DNA from: Raphanus sativus
Taxonomy: Eukaryota; Streptophyta; Magnoliopsida; Brassicales; Brassicaceae
NCBI RefSeq assembly: GCF_000801105.2
Contig: NC_079517.1
Location: 14,012,001-14,076,000, forward strand
Length of the DNA stretch: 64,000 nucleotides
Direction of reading: 5' to 3'
The notes under the pieces are model-generated. The model made no database searches. It was not told the origin of the DNA and saw only the letters and a program-made list of their open reading frames with translations. Positions 46,365-57,681 of this stretch are shown here, in pieces (position 1 is the first letter of the stretch; each line of letters opens with the position of its first letter). The position numbers and the translations under genes were made by a program.

Positions 46365-46835
46365 GTGATGGTCAATTGCGATCTGGATCACCAGTGTTCT
46401 TCGTTTCCGTATACTGTTGTTTATGCTACATAAAAGAAGAAAGGAACAATCAAATCTTTCTTCAAAGCAGACTAATATTCATGGGTTTAACTTCTCAAAA
46501 GCTCATCTGATTTACTCTTAACCGGAAAGAGAGATATATCAATCACATTTTCAGTTAATCCTAAGATGGCATCATATGATTATCTCTAGTGCAATAAAAG
46601 TAAAGTTGCTTCAATGAAGACACAACAAGAACACTGTCATTGATCAAAAGAAATATAAACTCATGAGGAGACACTAGTAAGAGCACTGACCTGTCAAGAA
46701 GAAGAGATTTTTGCAAGAATGGTCTTAGTGGGAAGTAGCTTAACACCCAAACAGAGCAGCACAGAATCCAAACATGTTAGAACTAAGCTCTGTAACACAA
46801 GTCAGAAGAATCCCTCCAACAATGGGGACAAGATA
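46365..46835 (+). repeat. Direct repeat of about 460 bp, copy 2
   Basis: Partner of 41099-41560. It differs by a handful of substitutions and small indels, for example an ACACAAGAA insertion near 46625. Confidence 0.85.
46690..46833 (-). pseudogene. Captured transporter exon (copy 4 of 4), truncated
   Basis: Only the 3' three quarters of the EamA exon remain (from VGGILLTSVTEL to FLLDR-like sequence). Upstream it joins unrelated DNA at about 46834. Confidence 0.65.
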
Positions 46836-47477
46836 CGTAAGAGGGTCGATGTGTTCTGTTGCGACACCGGCGTTGCCCGGATTCCGTTAACTTTTTGATC
46901 GCTCCGTTTTACTTTTTCGCCTGAGCTATGAGTGGAGGAGAAATTAATGAAGAAACTGTCGTTGCGTGACTGAAACAACAGAGCCAGAGAAGAATGAAGC
47001 TGAAAATAGTAAATAGGAGGGAAATTTTTATTTAATTATAATATATTTATTTCAAATGCGGAAACAAACTCAAACACGGGTTACCTTGTTTGGCTCCCAC
47101 GCACAGAATTAGCAATAATTTTTCAAAATAAAGAAGATAAAGCTGAATGTCCCAATTTACGTTTTTTTTTTTTTGAATTTACTTTTTATTACAATATTAT
47201 ACTAGAAATATTGTTTAATCTTTATGTGATACATATTTTTGTACATAAATGTTATTAGGTTATTATTTTGTTTCTTCTTACATACTATTTTTTAATTCAA
47301 TGTACTTTATATTGCGGATAATATGATTAATAATATAATAAAAAGTTAATAAGAAATGCTTTCTCTAGTTGTCCAAAAAAAAGAAATGCTTTCTTTATTT
47401 TTATGCTAATTAAATATTATTATTTTATTCATCTATATTATTAAAAAATAAATAAGTTACTACGTATATAATATAAA
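46836..47477. other. Spacer before the large Helitron
   Basis: A short GC-rich patch (46850-46950) resembles the edge of a coding exon, but I cannot assign it. The remainder is AT-rich. Confidence 0.5.
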
Positions 47478-47524
47478 CTAGTTGGCCGGTCCGCACCCTG
47501 TGCGGGCATTGTACAGATTCAAAT

Positions 47525-47700
47525 TATACGGGTAGAGCTGGGTCTGCGGATCGACCCATCCCGTCCGTCCCGCCAACCCGCGGATCACCTAGTTTTTTTA
47601 CTCATAATTTCGATCCGCATGACCCGCAATGAAAGATTCAAAATACCTGCACCCGCCCCGCCCAAATTTGCAGGTAATTCGCGGGATCCGCGGGTTAAAT
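47525..47700. repeat. GC-rich patch of repeated GGGT/CCCGC words
   Basis: A 175-base island of CCCGC, GGATCC and CGCGGG words in very AT-rich surroundings, such as AACCCGCGGATCAC and TCGCGGGATCCGCGGG. Similar CGGGT-rich stretches are common non-coding repeats in crucifers. No ORF. Confidence 0.55.
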
Positions 47701-47879
47701 ATTACGTAATATTTGTATCTATTTAAAAGAGAGAGAGAGAGAGAGATTTGATTTTGTATCTCTCTCTCTCTCTCTCTCTCCCTCTCATCTCTCTCTCTCT
47801 CCCTCTCATCGTAAACCTTTTTTTTAATTTTGATTTATATAGGAATGTTTCCTAGTTTAATATTTTATCATGAATTTTT

Positions 47880-48234
47880 CTTGGGTGAATTACCAACTAA
47901 TCATAGTTTGCCAAATAATGTATAACATTTTTTAAAGATAATAAATAAATAATAATAATTTGTGTTAAGTTTTTAAAATAAATGAAAATATTATTAGCTG
48001 CCAAAAGATGAATTTTTTTAACAATTTTAAAACCGTCACAAAGAGTAAATCATAAACACTAAACATTATACCCTAAACCCTTGGACAAATCTTAAACCCT
48101 TGGGTAAAAATTCAAACACTAACTCTAAAATCTTGGATATACCCTAAACCCTTGGATAAATCCTAAACACTAAACTGTAAAACCCTTGGGTATACCCAAA
48201 CACTAAATCTTCTCTTCTCTCTCTCTTCTTCTCT

Positions 48235-48284
<50 letters not shown>

Positions 48285-48361
48285 CTTCTCTCCTCTCTCT
48301 TCTCTCTCCTCTCTCTCTCTCTTCTCTCTCTTCTCTCTCTCTCTCTCGCCTTCTCCTCTCT

Positions 48362-48445
<84 letters not shown>

Positions 48446-49145
48446 TCTCCTCTCTCTCTCTCTTTCTCTCTCTCTTCTCTCAAATTTTGTGTTACTTTCC
48501 TATTTGTAATTTGTTAATTTTTTTATTAATAACTTACCTTATTTTCATTGTGTATTATTTACGCAACTTGTTATCATATTTATTACTTTGTTTAAATAAT
48601 TTACCTTTAGTTAATTTGATCTTAAATTTTAATAACTTACCTTATATTAAATACGGATTGCTTTGGCAAGTTGATATCATATTTACTGCAGATCAATTTA
48701 TGATAATATAATAGGTATCTTAATGTTCTAAGATCACATTTCCTAGAAATCAAACAGATAAATGTTGTAATAACATGTCAAACAGATGAATGTTGTAATT
48801 CTTGGGTGAATTACCAACTAATCATAGTTTGCCAATTAATGTACATCTTCTTTTAAAGATAATAAATAAAATAATAATAATTTGTGTTAAGTTTTTAAAA
48901 TAAATGAAAAATATTAGTAGCTGCGAAAGGAAGAATTTTTTTTAAAAATTTTAAAATCATTACAAAAAAGTAAATCATAAACAATAAACACTATACACTA
49001 AACCCTTGGACAAAGCTTAAATAAACCCTTGGGTAAAAAACCAAAAACACTAAACCCTAAATTCTTGGATATACCCTAAACCTTGAATAAATCCTAACAC
49101 TAAACTGTAAATCATTGGGTATACCCAAAACACTAAATCTCCCTC
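47880..49145. repeat. Duplicated block flanking a CT microsatellite
   Basis: About 330 bases (47880-48205: CTTGGGTGAATTACCAACTA through ACCCTAAACCCTTGGATA to CACTAAATCT) recur at about 48800-49140, each followed by a CT-rich run. The CCTAAACCCTTGGAT words look like decayed telomere-type repeats in reverse. Confidence 0.75.
48208..48480. repeat. Long CT/TC microsatellite
   Basis: About 270 bases of nearly pure CT with occasional TT or CC interruptions. The frame through it on the minus strand (Arg/Glu repeats) is only a translation of the microsatellite. Confidence 0.95.
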
Positions 49146-49563
49146 TCTCTCTCCCCCTCATCGTAAACCTTTTTTTTTTTGAAAAATACAAAAATGTAAA
49201 CATTCTTTTAACAGTAATTTGAATCCCAAGAGTATTTACTTCACGATTTTAAATGTAATTTACCATGTTTATAAATTGTTAATTTTTTATTAATAACTTA
49301 CCTTATTTTCAATGTGGATTACTTGCGCAACTTGGTATCATATTTATTACTGTGTTTAAATATGATTGCACGACAATCAAATAATATATTCATACAATTT
49401 ATTAATGGAATTGTGTTGAATGATATATTTCGTTGAGAACTCCACCAACGAAATATTAGTCATAAGGGTCTCTATCTTGTTCAGGAGACCGAAATTTCCA
49501 AGATAGATATCATGCAAAGCATCTACACGAATATTAGTCTTCTTGTGCAAGTTAGATTTATTC

Positions 49564-50270
49564 AAAATAAGACAACAAGATTAAAAACGATTTTGAAAAT
49601 TTAGAAAGATTTAAAAGTCGAATTAATGTGATACCCCATTGTGCAAGAATAACAGATTCTCTATAAATATCAATAAATGTGATTAAAACTTTCGCAAGAA
49701 TTATTCAAATAAATAAGGTAACTTACATTTATAATAGATTCATAAGAGATCATATTAATTGCGCAAGAAAAAATAATAATAATCGATGCATGATCTATCA
49801 AAAATGTGCATATATGTGTTCCCAACTTTCCCTTACTCCGTTTAGTTTTGTTTTAGTATAAAGTGAAACCGAGAAGAAGAAAGAGAAGGAGATGAGAGAA
49901 ATAGATGGCGTAGGATAGGTTTTTAGAAAAATAAAAAATTAAAAAATAAATCAGCCAATCAAATTATAAGGCAACAAGATTAAAAATGACTTTGAAAATT
50001 TATAAAGATTTAAAAGTCCAATTAATGTGATATTACATTGCACAAGAATAAATAAAGTTATTAAATATACAATATCATAAACTGATTTGAATTAAATATT
50101 ATTATTCTTGCGCAAGTTAGATTTATTTAAAATAAGGCAACAAGATTAAAAACGACTTTGAAAATTTAGAAAGATTTAAAAGTCGAATTAATGTGATACC
50201 CCATTGTACAAGAATAACAGATTCTCAATAAATATCAATAAATGTGATTAAAACTTTCACAAGAATTATA
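49564..50270 (+). repeat. 140-bp repeat, three copies
   Basis: Units starting AAATAAG(G/A)CAACAAGATTAA lie at about 49564-49703, 49966-50054 (shortened) and 50131-50270. The first and third agree almost completely. Confidence 0.8.
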
Positions 50271-50938
50271 AAAATAAATCAGCCAATCAAATTATAATAT
50301 AGTTGACATAGAACTATATAGTTTATGATGATAAAAAATGACAAAAAGAACTATATAGTTTATATATATGAATTTATAAGATATACATTTTATAATATGA
50401 TAAATTGTATAAAATCATATTTGAGTACAAAGTTGATAATATGTATAAAACGTTATACTAATTTTATAATAAAATATTGATTAAAGATTTTGTTCTTTGA
50501 TGTATAAGCAAATAATTATCTGAAAAACATAGAGAAAGTAACAAAGCATGAAACTTACATTGTAGTTTACATGTTTGGATGATATGATCATTTAAGTACA
50601 TATGGATCCACATGAGGAAACGTCATAATCGTTGGTCTGCGCATATATAAACTAAAATTGTAAATTAAAAAACCAATAGAAAAATACATATGAAAATATT
50701 TTAATTCTGAATTTGTAAAAAGGAAACTTATTAAAACACGTATTTAATGTAATTCTTGCGCAAGTTATGATTAATGAGAGCAATTACTGTAATATTCCGA
50801 TTAGCAAATTATGATTAATGAGAACAATTGGTTAAAGGAAATATATTAAATTTGTAAGGTATAAGTAAGGTATGTTCATAATAATAAGTTTCGTAATTAG
50901 ATATAAATCGTATTATGCCATTAAGACATTAATAAATG

Positions 50939-51127
50939 GTCGACATTTAATAATATTTTTGCGCAAGTTTTGATTTATGAGATTAGGAATTAATATAAAT
51001 GGTCGACATTTATTAAAATTCTTGTGCAAGTTATGATTAATGAGATTGGCAAGTAATGTAAATGATCGACATTTATTAATATTCTTGCGCAAGTTATGAT
51101 TAATGAAATTAGCAATTCATAGTTCAT
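50939..51127 (+). repeat. 63-bp tandem repeat, three units
   Basis: Units begin at TCGACATTTA words at 50940, 51003 and 51066. Each contains one (C/T)TTGYGCAAG palindrome followed by TTATGATTAATGAGATT. Related single units occur at 52150-52240. Confidence 0.85.
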
Positions 51128-52413
51128 ACAGTCCAAGCTTCTCAGGCTTTCACTTTCCGAGAGACCACCAAATTAACGTTTCTACTCGTTTTTAAAATTC
51201 GATCATAAGTATGAAAGCACAACAGCAACCATTGAAAAGCCAAATAAAACAAGGCTATAAAATCCCTCGCCACAAAAAGAAAATTTAAAAGGCAAAAAGA
51301 AAAAAGAACAGACTTGTTGCTGATTTTAAAATTGAAAAAAACAAGGCTATAACATTATCGATAGCTTTTATGGTTCATCATGTAAATAACAGAACATACA
51401 CTCTTTTTACTCATTGCGGATTGTCTGATACTTCCCCCACAATGATTCAGACCTCTTCATCTCAGCCATTAAGCTCTTGAACTTGTGGCTGTAATCCACT
51501 CTACTGTTCATTTAATTAAATGAGAAAAAAAAAGAACAGATTAGTTTGAATGTTAACGCAAAAGAGAGGAAAAATCATAAAATGGAAAGAGAACCTGATA
51601 CGATCCAACGATGAGATAGCACGAAGAGAACTTCTGATCATGTCTTCATTACGGTCATGATCTTGCTTCAAATAAATCTACGATTAATCAAATCATATAG
51701 AGAGATAAAAAAATTAACCTGCATCGTGGTGAAATCGTTATAATAGGACATCTGCATATAAACCAAAAGAAAAGTCAGCTATGATGAAATATGTATATAT
51801 AAAAGTTTAATGATGTAAAATAACATAAACAATATCAACATAAAAAAGTTCAGAATAAAAAGTCAGTTGCTTCGTTTCTTCTACTGTGAATATCTTATAT
51901 ATAGTAAATTGGTAGACGTTTCTCAATAATTTAGCTTGCATGATAAGATAAAATATCATAATATTTTAACAGATAAACATAATAAATTTGTAAAATTAAT
52001 CACGAATATGCATTTTATACGATGCGAAACTTGCGCAAGTAGTAAATATAAATAAGGTATGTTGAAAATAATTAGTTTCCTAATAAAAATATAAATAAGG
52101 TATGTTGATAATAATTAGTTTCCTAATAAAATATAAAACGTATTTCCCATTAATACATTTAATGATTAGTCGACATTTATTAAAATTCTTCTGCAAGCTA
52201 TGATTAATGGTCGACATTGATTACGATTCTTGCGCAAAAAATAATTAGTGCGTTTGACAATTAATGTCACTTTCCAATTAAAAGGCCGATAAAAAAAGTA
52301 AATCAAAAAGAATAATTAGAAAAATTCGACCAATAGAAACGCGAAAATTTTCGTGAGAAGAACTGTGTGAGTGCCACGTAGCGTTTGTACTTCTCTTTTA
52401 ATATATAGGAGGA

Positions 52414-54471
52414 TAGACTATTTCTTTTTGGGCACGAGAGAATTGATAGACTTTTAATACTGTAAAGTTTTAAAATAATTTTATGTGGATACTATATCTT
52501 ACTGGTAATGTATTGAATATGCTGTTTGTATCAAAACATTTTTGTTGGTGTGGAAAATTATTTAATGATATACAAACCGTGCAAAGCTTTTGTTGAAAAA
52601 TACAAACAATCAAATGGGCCATAATTATTTCAATTAAACTAATTGGGCTATAAGACCTTTCACTTAAACCAATTGGGCCATTTTTAAAGTTAGCACCTAG
52701 ACTAAGCCCAATACGACGGTAATAGTTTTTTTCCTCTTCTGGGAATCATTCCCGTAAGACATAGAGGAGATGAAAAGAAACTCTCACGTCCAGTTCTCCA
52801 GTAAAAATGAAATTTATCTTTTATAAAAAAAAATTTAAACTTCCTTCTTGCATTCGTGCTCCTCCTGAAGAACAGACTAAAATAAGAGGTAAACTTCCGT
52901 GTGTGCCTCATAAAACGAACTAGCGGGTTGCTCTTGTTGTTCGGACCAAAACCTTTCCATTCATCTTCTATATTCGATCTCTTCGTATTGGTTCCGCGAC
53001 GATCTCTCATCTTCTCTCTTTTAATTCATTGATTTGACCTATCGAAAACAAAAACAGCAAAGATGATTAGGTGTTTATCAAACATCGTTTAAATTTATAA
53101 CTTACACGGTTCAAATGTAAAAGTTAGATTATTTTTTCGCCTCTACTATTATTTCTGTTTTTATTACGATCTGTCTGTTTATAGTTCGTTTAATATCTAA
53201 AAAATATTTTGAAATTTTTATTTATTATTATATTACAAAATCATATTATATCAATAGATGAAAAGAAATCTTTTATTGTAAAACTGTATAATTTATCAGT
53301 TAGTTTTTTGACACTTAATATGTACACTATTATGCTTGTGCCAAAAAAGATGTACACTATTATGTCATGACGTTAAAATTATAGTTTTTAAAAATAAATT
53401 TCAATATACAATTGTCTATTTAGTGATACAAATGATTGATTTGGCAAATTTCAACGACTAATTTTAAATGATTTTGAAATTTTACTTTAAATACACTAAT
53501 TAAGTTGGCTACCAATTTTCAAAAATATAATTAATCCAAAACTATACAATATTTAAGTTTATGGTTTAATGATTATTATTTAGAATTTAGTATTTAGAAG
53601 ATGAAATTGTGTTTATAAAACTCTATAAATATTATTTTTATTTTAAAATATGTATAAATGATTAAGTAGAGTTCATTTCATTTTATCACAAATTAAAGGT
53701 ATCTATGAAAAGGGTTTAAATGTAAAGTTGGAAGATGGTATCAAATTTGTGGTAAAATTAAAATTTTCTTTTGATTTTTTTTTTAAATTGTATTCTTGAA
53801 ATGTTCATATGTAACTATATAAAATAGTTATTATTATATTTTGAAAAATATATATTGTAATTCAGTTTCTGTAACTATATAAAACAGTTATTATGGAAGG
53901 TTTTGAAATTTGCATAAAGAAAATGAACACTAGCAGCTAATGAAAATTTCAGAAGCAAGAAAATTCGATGTTATTAATTTTTATTATTATTAATTTTATT
54001 TATTTATGGTATAGGTTGATTGGAAGAAATGATACTATATGTGCACCACATGGTGAATGGGTAAAACGATAGTCAAATTCTCGCCAAAATATAGGTATTT
54101 TCTGACTTCTACACAAATTAATTGAGAAAGGTTATTTATAGTTCTCGAATTTTTCTACTCACTTTCAGGTTAAAATTTTAGAAACTTTAGTGTAGAATTA
54201 GAGAAATGCTAAACTAAGTTTATTAATAAAGATGAATAGAGAGTAACTTCACATAAACTCTCCCGCCGGTCTTAAAAGGTTTGATATCCTTAGACATATA
54301 CTTTTAGAGTTGGACATGTTTTCTGTGAGTTGTGGATGGGTAGAGAGTAAGAGGAGGAGGAGTTTATATAGACTGTCGAAGAATCTCAGTTAAAAGATGA
54401 GATTAGAATAAGAATAATATGTCTTAATATTCCGTTTGAAACAAAATCGTATATATATCCTCATATATTTT
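52414..54471. other. Long intergenic stretch without a recognised gene
   Basis: A less AT-rich patch at 52680-53030 holds an open frame of 102 codons on the minus strand (MRDRRGTNTKRSNIEDEWKG) rich in Arg, Lys and Phe. I do not recognise it and doubt that it is coding. The rest is AT-rich with a GTAACTATATAAAA-type short repeat near 53810 and 53870. Confidence 0.5.
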
Positions 54472-55053
54472 CTGCTCAACTGATATTGTTAAAATCTCAC
54501 CGCGGAATATGGAAACTGATTTATGTATTTTAGGAATAAGTTTGATGAGAATATAAAAGGGATTGTGTTTGTTCAAAATGGTTTAAACAGTATATATAGA
54601 ATTAATTGATAGCCGATTACCAAGGAAGCTCTTGTTAAAATATAAATTTGTTCTATAATAATTTACTGCTCAACTGATATTGTTAAAATCTCACCGCGGA
54701 ATATGGAAACTGATTTATGTATTTTAGGAATAAGTTTGATGAGAATATAAAAGGGATTGTGTTTGTTCAAAATGGTTTAAACAGTATATATAGAATTAAT
54801 TGATAGCCGATTACCAAGGAAGCTCTTGTTAAAATATAAATTTGTTCTATAATAATTTACTGCTCAACTGATATTGTTAAAATCTCACCGCGGAATATGG
54901 AAACTGATTTATGTATTTTAGGAATAAGTTTGATGAGAATATAAAAGGGATTGTGTTTGTTCAAAATGGTTTAAACAGTATATATAGAATTAATTGATAG
55001 CCGATTACCAAGGAAGCTCTTGTTAAAATATAAATTTGTTCTATAATAATTTA
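54472..55053 (+). repeat. 194-bp unit in three apparently identical tandem copies
   Basis: Units start with CTGCTCAACTGATATTGTTA at 54472, 54666 and 54860. I saw no difference between the three by eye. The unit contains TCACCGCGGAATATGG, and near its end TAGCCGATTACCAAGGAAGC. Not coding. The flanks are single copy. Confidence 0.9.
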
Positions 55054-56273
55054 CGTGGGATGCAAGATTGGAGAAAGAGAATGACTACAGCTTTTATTTT
55101 ATTAGATCGATATTGTTTCCATATGAACTAATACCTTACCTTCATTACATTAATTTAAACGATTCAATGCTTTTTTATAAATTTTTAAATCGATCATGCT
55201 ATGGAAACCAAATCGGGACAAGAATACCCTATTAATTGCAAACCAAAATCTTGTTAGGATCATCTAATCAAACCGGTAGAAGTGTCTCGTTTATGGTCTG
55301 CCTATTTTACTGTGCAATTACCTAAAAGCCATTAATGAAAAAGCATTGACTGGGGGTTTTCTGATGTTTCTTTTGTTGTATTTACATTGTTGGAAAACCA
55401 TACAAATGTTCTTCCATCAGTTTTTTAGAATTACCAATGATTCCACTGAAAAAACTAAGATCAAGGAGGCAAGTCAGGAATGGGTGAACATAGAGAGGGA
55501 ATCACTTTAAAAACCAAGAGTATAAACCAACCAAAACAAATCCAGATTGTGATTGCAAACAATCCTCTAATTCATTTTTTTCTGCACCAATTCAGTCTTC
55601 TTACATAATCCTTCTGCTTCAATAGTTTCTTACATCAACTTTTCTGCCTCTTGTTCACTATATGCTTCGTGCAAAAGAAAAAATGTAATAGGGTTTCTTG
55701 CTGTACTAACTCTGTCTCATAAATAAATCTGAAGCAGATCATTCTCTTCAGCTAAGAGGAGGTTTTTTTTTTCTTTCTTTGGTTCAACTCTCTGTTTTTG
55801 AGCTTGTATCTCCAATAATTTGACCACTGCGTCTTTTACATACTTCTTTAATTCCTCTTTCTCATCTCGAGATTAATAGTTTCGAGCTTACACTTGAATC
55901 TCCATGATTTAGGCAAGTTTGTCCTTCTCCATCTCATGTACTTCTTTTCTGTCTTAATAAACAGAACACATCAAACCATTCGTATGAGGAAATTTTGCTC
56001 TGAACACCCATTGATTTCAGTACTAAGTCATCCTACTTTTCGATATGTACTCTTGTCACATCCTATTTCGCTAAAAAGATTCCGTTGCTAATCCTATTAT
56101 TAGTCATCCTAGTCCCTACCCGCATATACCATATTCTGCACCTCTGATGGAATCATAGTACTGCCAATGCAATAAGGAACAGAGAGGGTCAACTTCACCC
56201 TTCTGATTCAGATATATAGTTTGGTTGGTGCAAAAGATCAATTTAGACAAGGATCACGAGTTAAAAAACTTGT
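55054..56273. other. Intergenic region before the LINE derivative
   Basis: No gene is seen. From about 56166 (AAGGAACAGAGAGGGTCAAC) onward it is the upstream flank of the third DEFL duplication unit, comparable with 29070 and 35520. Confidence 0.5.
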
Positions 56274-56287
56274 AACTAATAGGATTT

Positions 56288-57044
56288 GAGGTAAACAAAA
56301 AGTCAAATTCTCTCAGACACTACTCCCTATGCAAACTGCGTGTACTGTTCCTGGTCGCATTTCCGGTAAGAATCCGACGGCGTTTGCTCCTGGTGAACCC
56401 CCTCCCGGCCTCCCACCTGATCCTCCTGACCAAACCTCTCCTCTCTCACCCGTAAACTTCCTTTCCCTCTCTGATTCAACTACTAAAACTGCCATTTCTG
56501 GTGCTACCCGTAAGGAATACCGAAAGGACCTGCCGATACTGAGCCTCCAAATGCTCCTGCTCAATCTGAAGCCACTCACATGGAGGTTAAGCTAGAAACA
56601 ACTAGCTTATCTTCTTCTGTCACTGTTTCAGAAAGTAGATCTGCAATTGCTACAGAAAACCCTGTAGAAAATGAACCCTTCCCCCACCCAAAAATCCCCT
56701 TCCCATCCAAACAGCTACTTCTCCCGCAAAAACCATTACCCAAAACTTTACCCCTCTCTTTGAAATCCCGAATCCTGTATCTACGCTCTTCTGATCTCCT
56801 CTCCGTTCTTTCCTTTCTTACGTGAAACTTCTAGAAATCATCGATCACCGTTTCCTTTTCCCTTCCTTCATCAATCTCTTAAATGGGCTTAGGCGGTACT
56901 GGGCTTGATTACTATGGGTTTTGGATTCTTATGTATGAGTTTTTAAATGGGCTTGGCTCAATAACTAGAACCTTGGGGCTTTTGTATCTTTTCATTTCTT
57001 TTGCATTTATATAAAGTAAGCCAGTTCAAAAAAAAAAAAAAAAA
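56288..57044 (+). mobile_element. Internally deleted LINE with 14-bp target duplication
   Basis: AACTAATAGGATTT occurs at 56274-56287 and 57045-57058. The insert begins with a LINE-type leader and the start of an ORF1 (GEPPPGLPPDPPDQTSPLSP and FLSLSD, 56329-56595). It then jumps to sequence ending TTGCATTTATATAAAGTAAG, CCAGTTC and poly(A), a typical crucifer LINE 3' end. Most of ORF1 and all of ORF2 are missing, so it moved with the machinery of another element. The target lies in the flank of a DEFL unit. Confidence 0.85.
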
Positions 57045-57366
57045 AACTAATAGGATTTACTGTTTGATATCTTCTCTTTTGGGAAAAAATATATGCCAGT
57101 TTCGTAAGTAATTAATAGAATGATTTACTGTTTGATTTTTCTTTGTTTGACCAGCACTCTTAAGTTTTCTTTTTTCTAAGAATATAAGTAATGCAAGATT
57201 TACAGACATTAATGTTACAATCGGATCTTTAGATATATGTAAATATATTCTTTCTTTGTTAAGATAACAACGTACCTACACCGATTCACTCAATATTTAA
57301 GGAGAGGTGATCATTTGCTCTAAACCCAAAAAAAACATCTTCACAATAAAAAAAACAAAGAAAACA

Positions 57367-57681
57367 ATGTCAGCACAGAAGATTCAACTTGCTTCTTTGA
57401 TCCTAGCTTTTTTTCTTCTCTTTTCTCAATCAACTGGTAATATATATTTTCTTACTCTAATTCTCCATAACTGAATAATATAATAAAATGAACTAATTCA
57501 GATTGTTTATTTTAAAATAAACTTTTCAGCTACATGTCACTATAGATTTCCACCCTCAGGCCCTTGTAAGAAAAGTGACGACTGCAAGAACGTGTGCACA
57601 CAGCGTCACGAAGATCCAACTTTTCTATTGTGCCTTACGGGTATCCCAATGTTGGGCAGATGTTGTTGTTTAGCACCATAG
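57367..57681 (+). CDS. Defensin-like (DEFL/LCR) secreted cysteine-rich peptide, copy 3
   Basis: There are two exons, 57367-57436 and 57530-57681, giving 73 residues. The signal peptide is identical to copy 1 (MSAQKIQLASLILAFFLLFS). The mature part keeps all eight cysteines at the same spacing, but 11 or so of its other residues differ (PPSGPCKKSDDC for PRSGPCKRDNDC; TQRHEDPTFLLC for TMSDEDSTFQLC). It ends shortly after CCC (LAP) without the basic tail of copy 1. An unchanged signal peptide with a varied mature peptide is the usual DEFL pattern of rapid change. Both exons and splice sites are intact, and a TATTTAAGG box lies about 75 bases upstream. Confidence 0.88.

Larger units (their letters stand above)
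49322..52238. repeat. Dispersed CTTGCGCAAG palindromes
   Basis: Perfect CTTGCGCAAG at 50107, 50755, 51084 and 52030. One-base variants at 49322, 49542, 50958, 51021 and 52229. It is a 10-bp perfect palindrome, notable in DNA of this low GC content, and is confined to the right two-thirds of the large Helitron. Confidence 0.75.
47478..52413 (-). mobile_element. Probable large Helitron (4.9 kb), minus strand
   Basis: On the minus strand it would start TCCTCCTATATATTAAAAGA (52413 downward, after an A), a start common among crucifer Helitrons. It would end with the hairpin CCCGCACAGGGTGCGG, then ACCGGCCAACTAG at 47478 and a T. It contains no Rep/helicase gene and consists of AT-rich DNA, a long CT microsatellite, duplicated blocks and many CTTGCGCAAG palindromes. 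Whether both termini belong to one element is inferred from orientation and the lack of other termini between them. Confidence 0.6.

Noticed and set aside
46283..46510. Plus-strand 75-codon frame beginning MEAACDQLHDQSD
   Set aside because: Overlaps the start of the 460-bp direct repeat and has no match in its other copy; probably chance.
48163..48483. 106-codon Arg/Glu-repeat frame
   Set aside because: A translation of the CT microsatellite.
50939..51127. CRISPR-like spacing of palindromic repeats
   Set aside because: This is a plain 63-bp tandem repeat in a plant nuclear Helitron; no unique spacers and no cas genes.
52702..53010. Possible organelle DNA insertion or gene (102-codon minus-strand frame)
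   Set aside because: The composition differs somewhat from the flanks, but I could not match it to any plastid or mitochondrial gene.
56580..56825. Second frame within the LINE derivative
   Set aside because: A frameshifted continuation of the same decayed ORF1 and not a separate gene.
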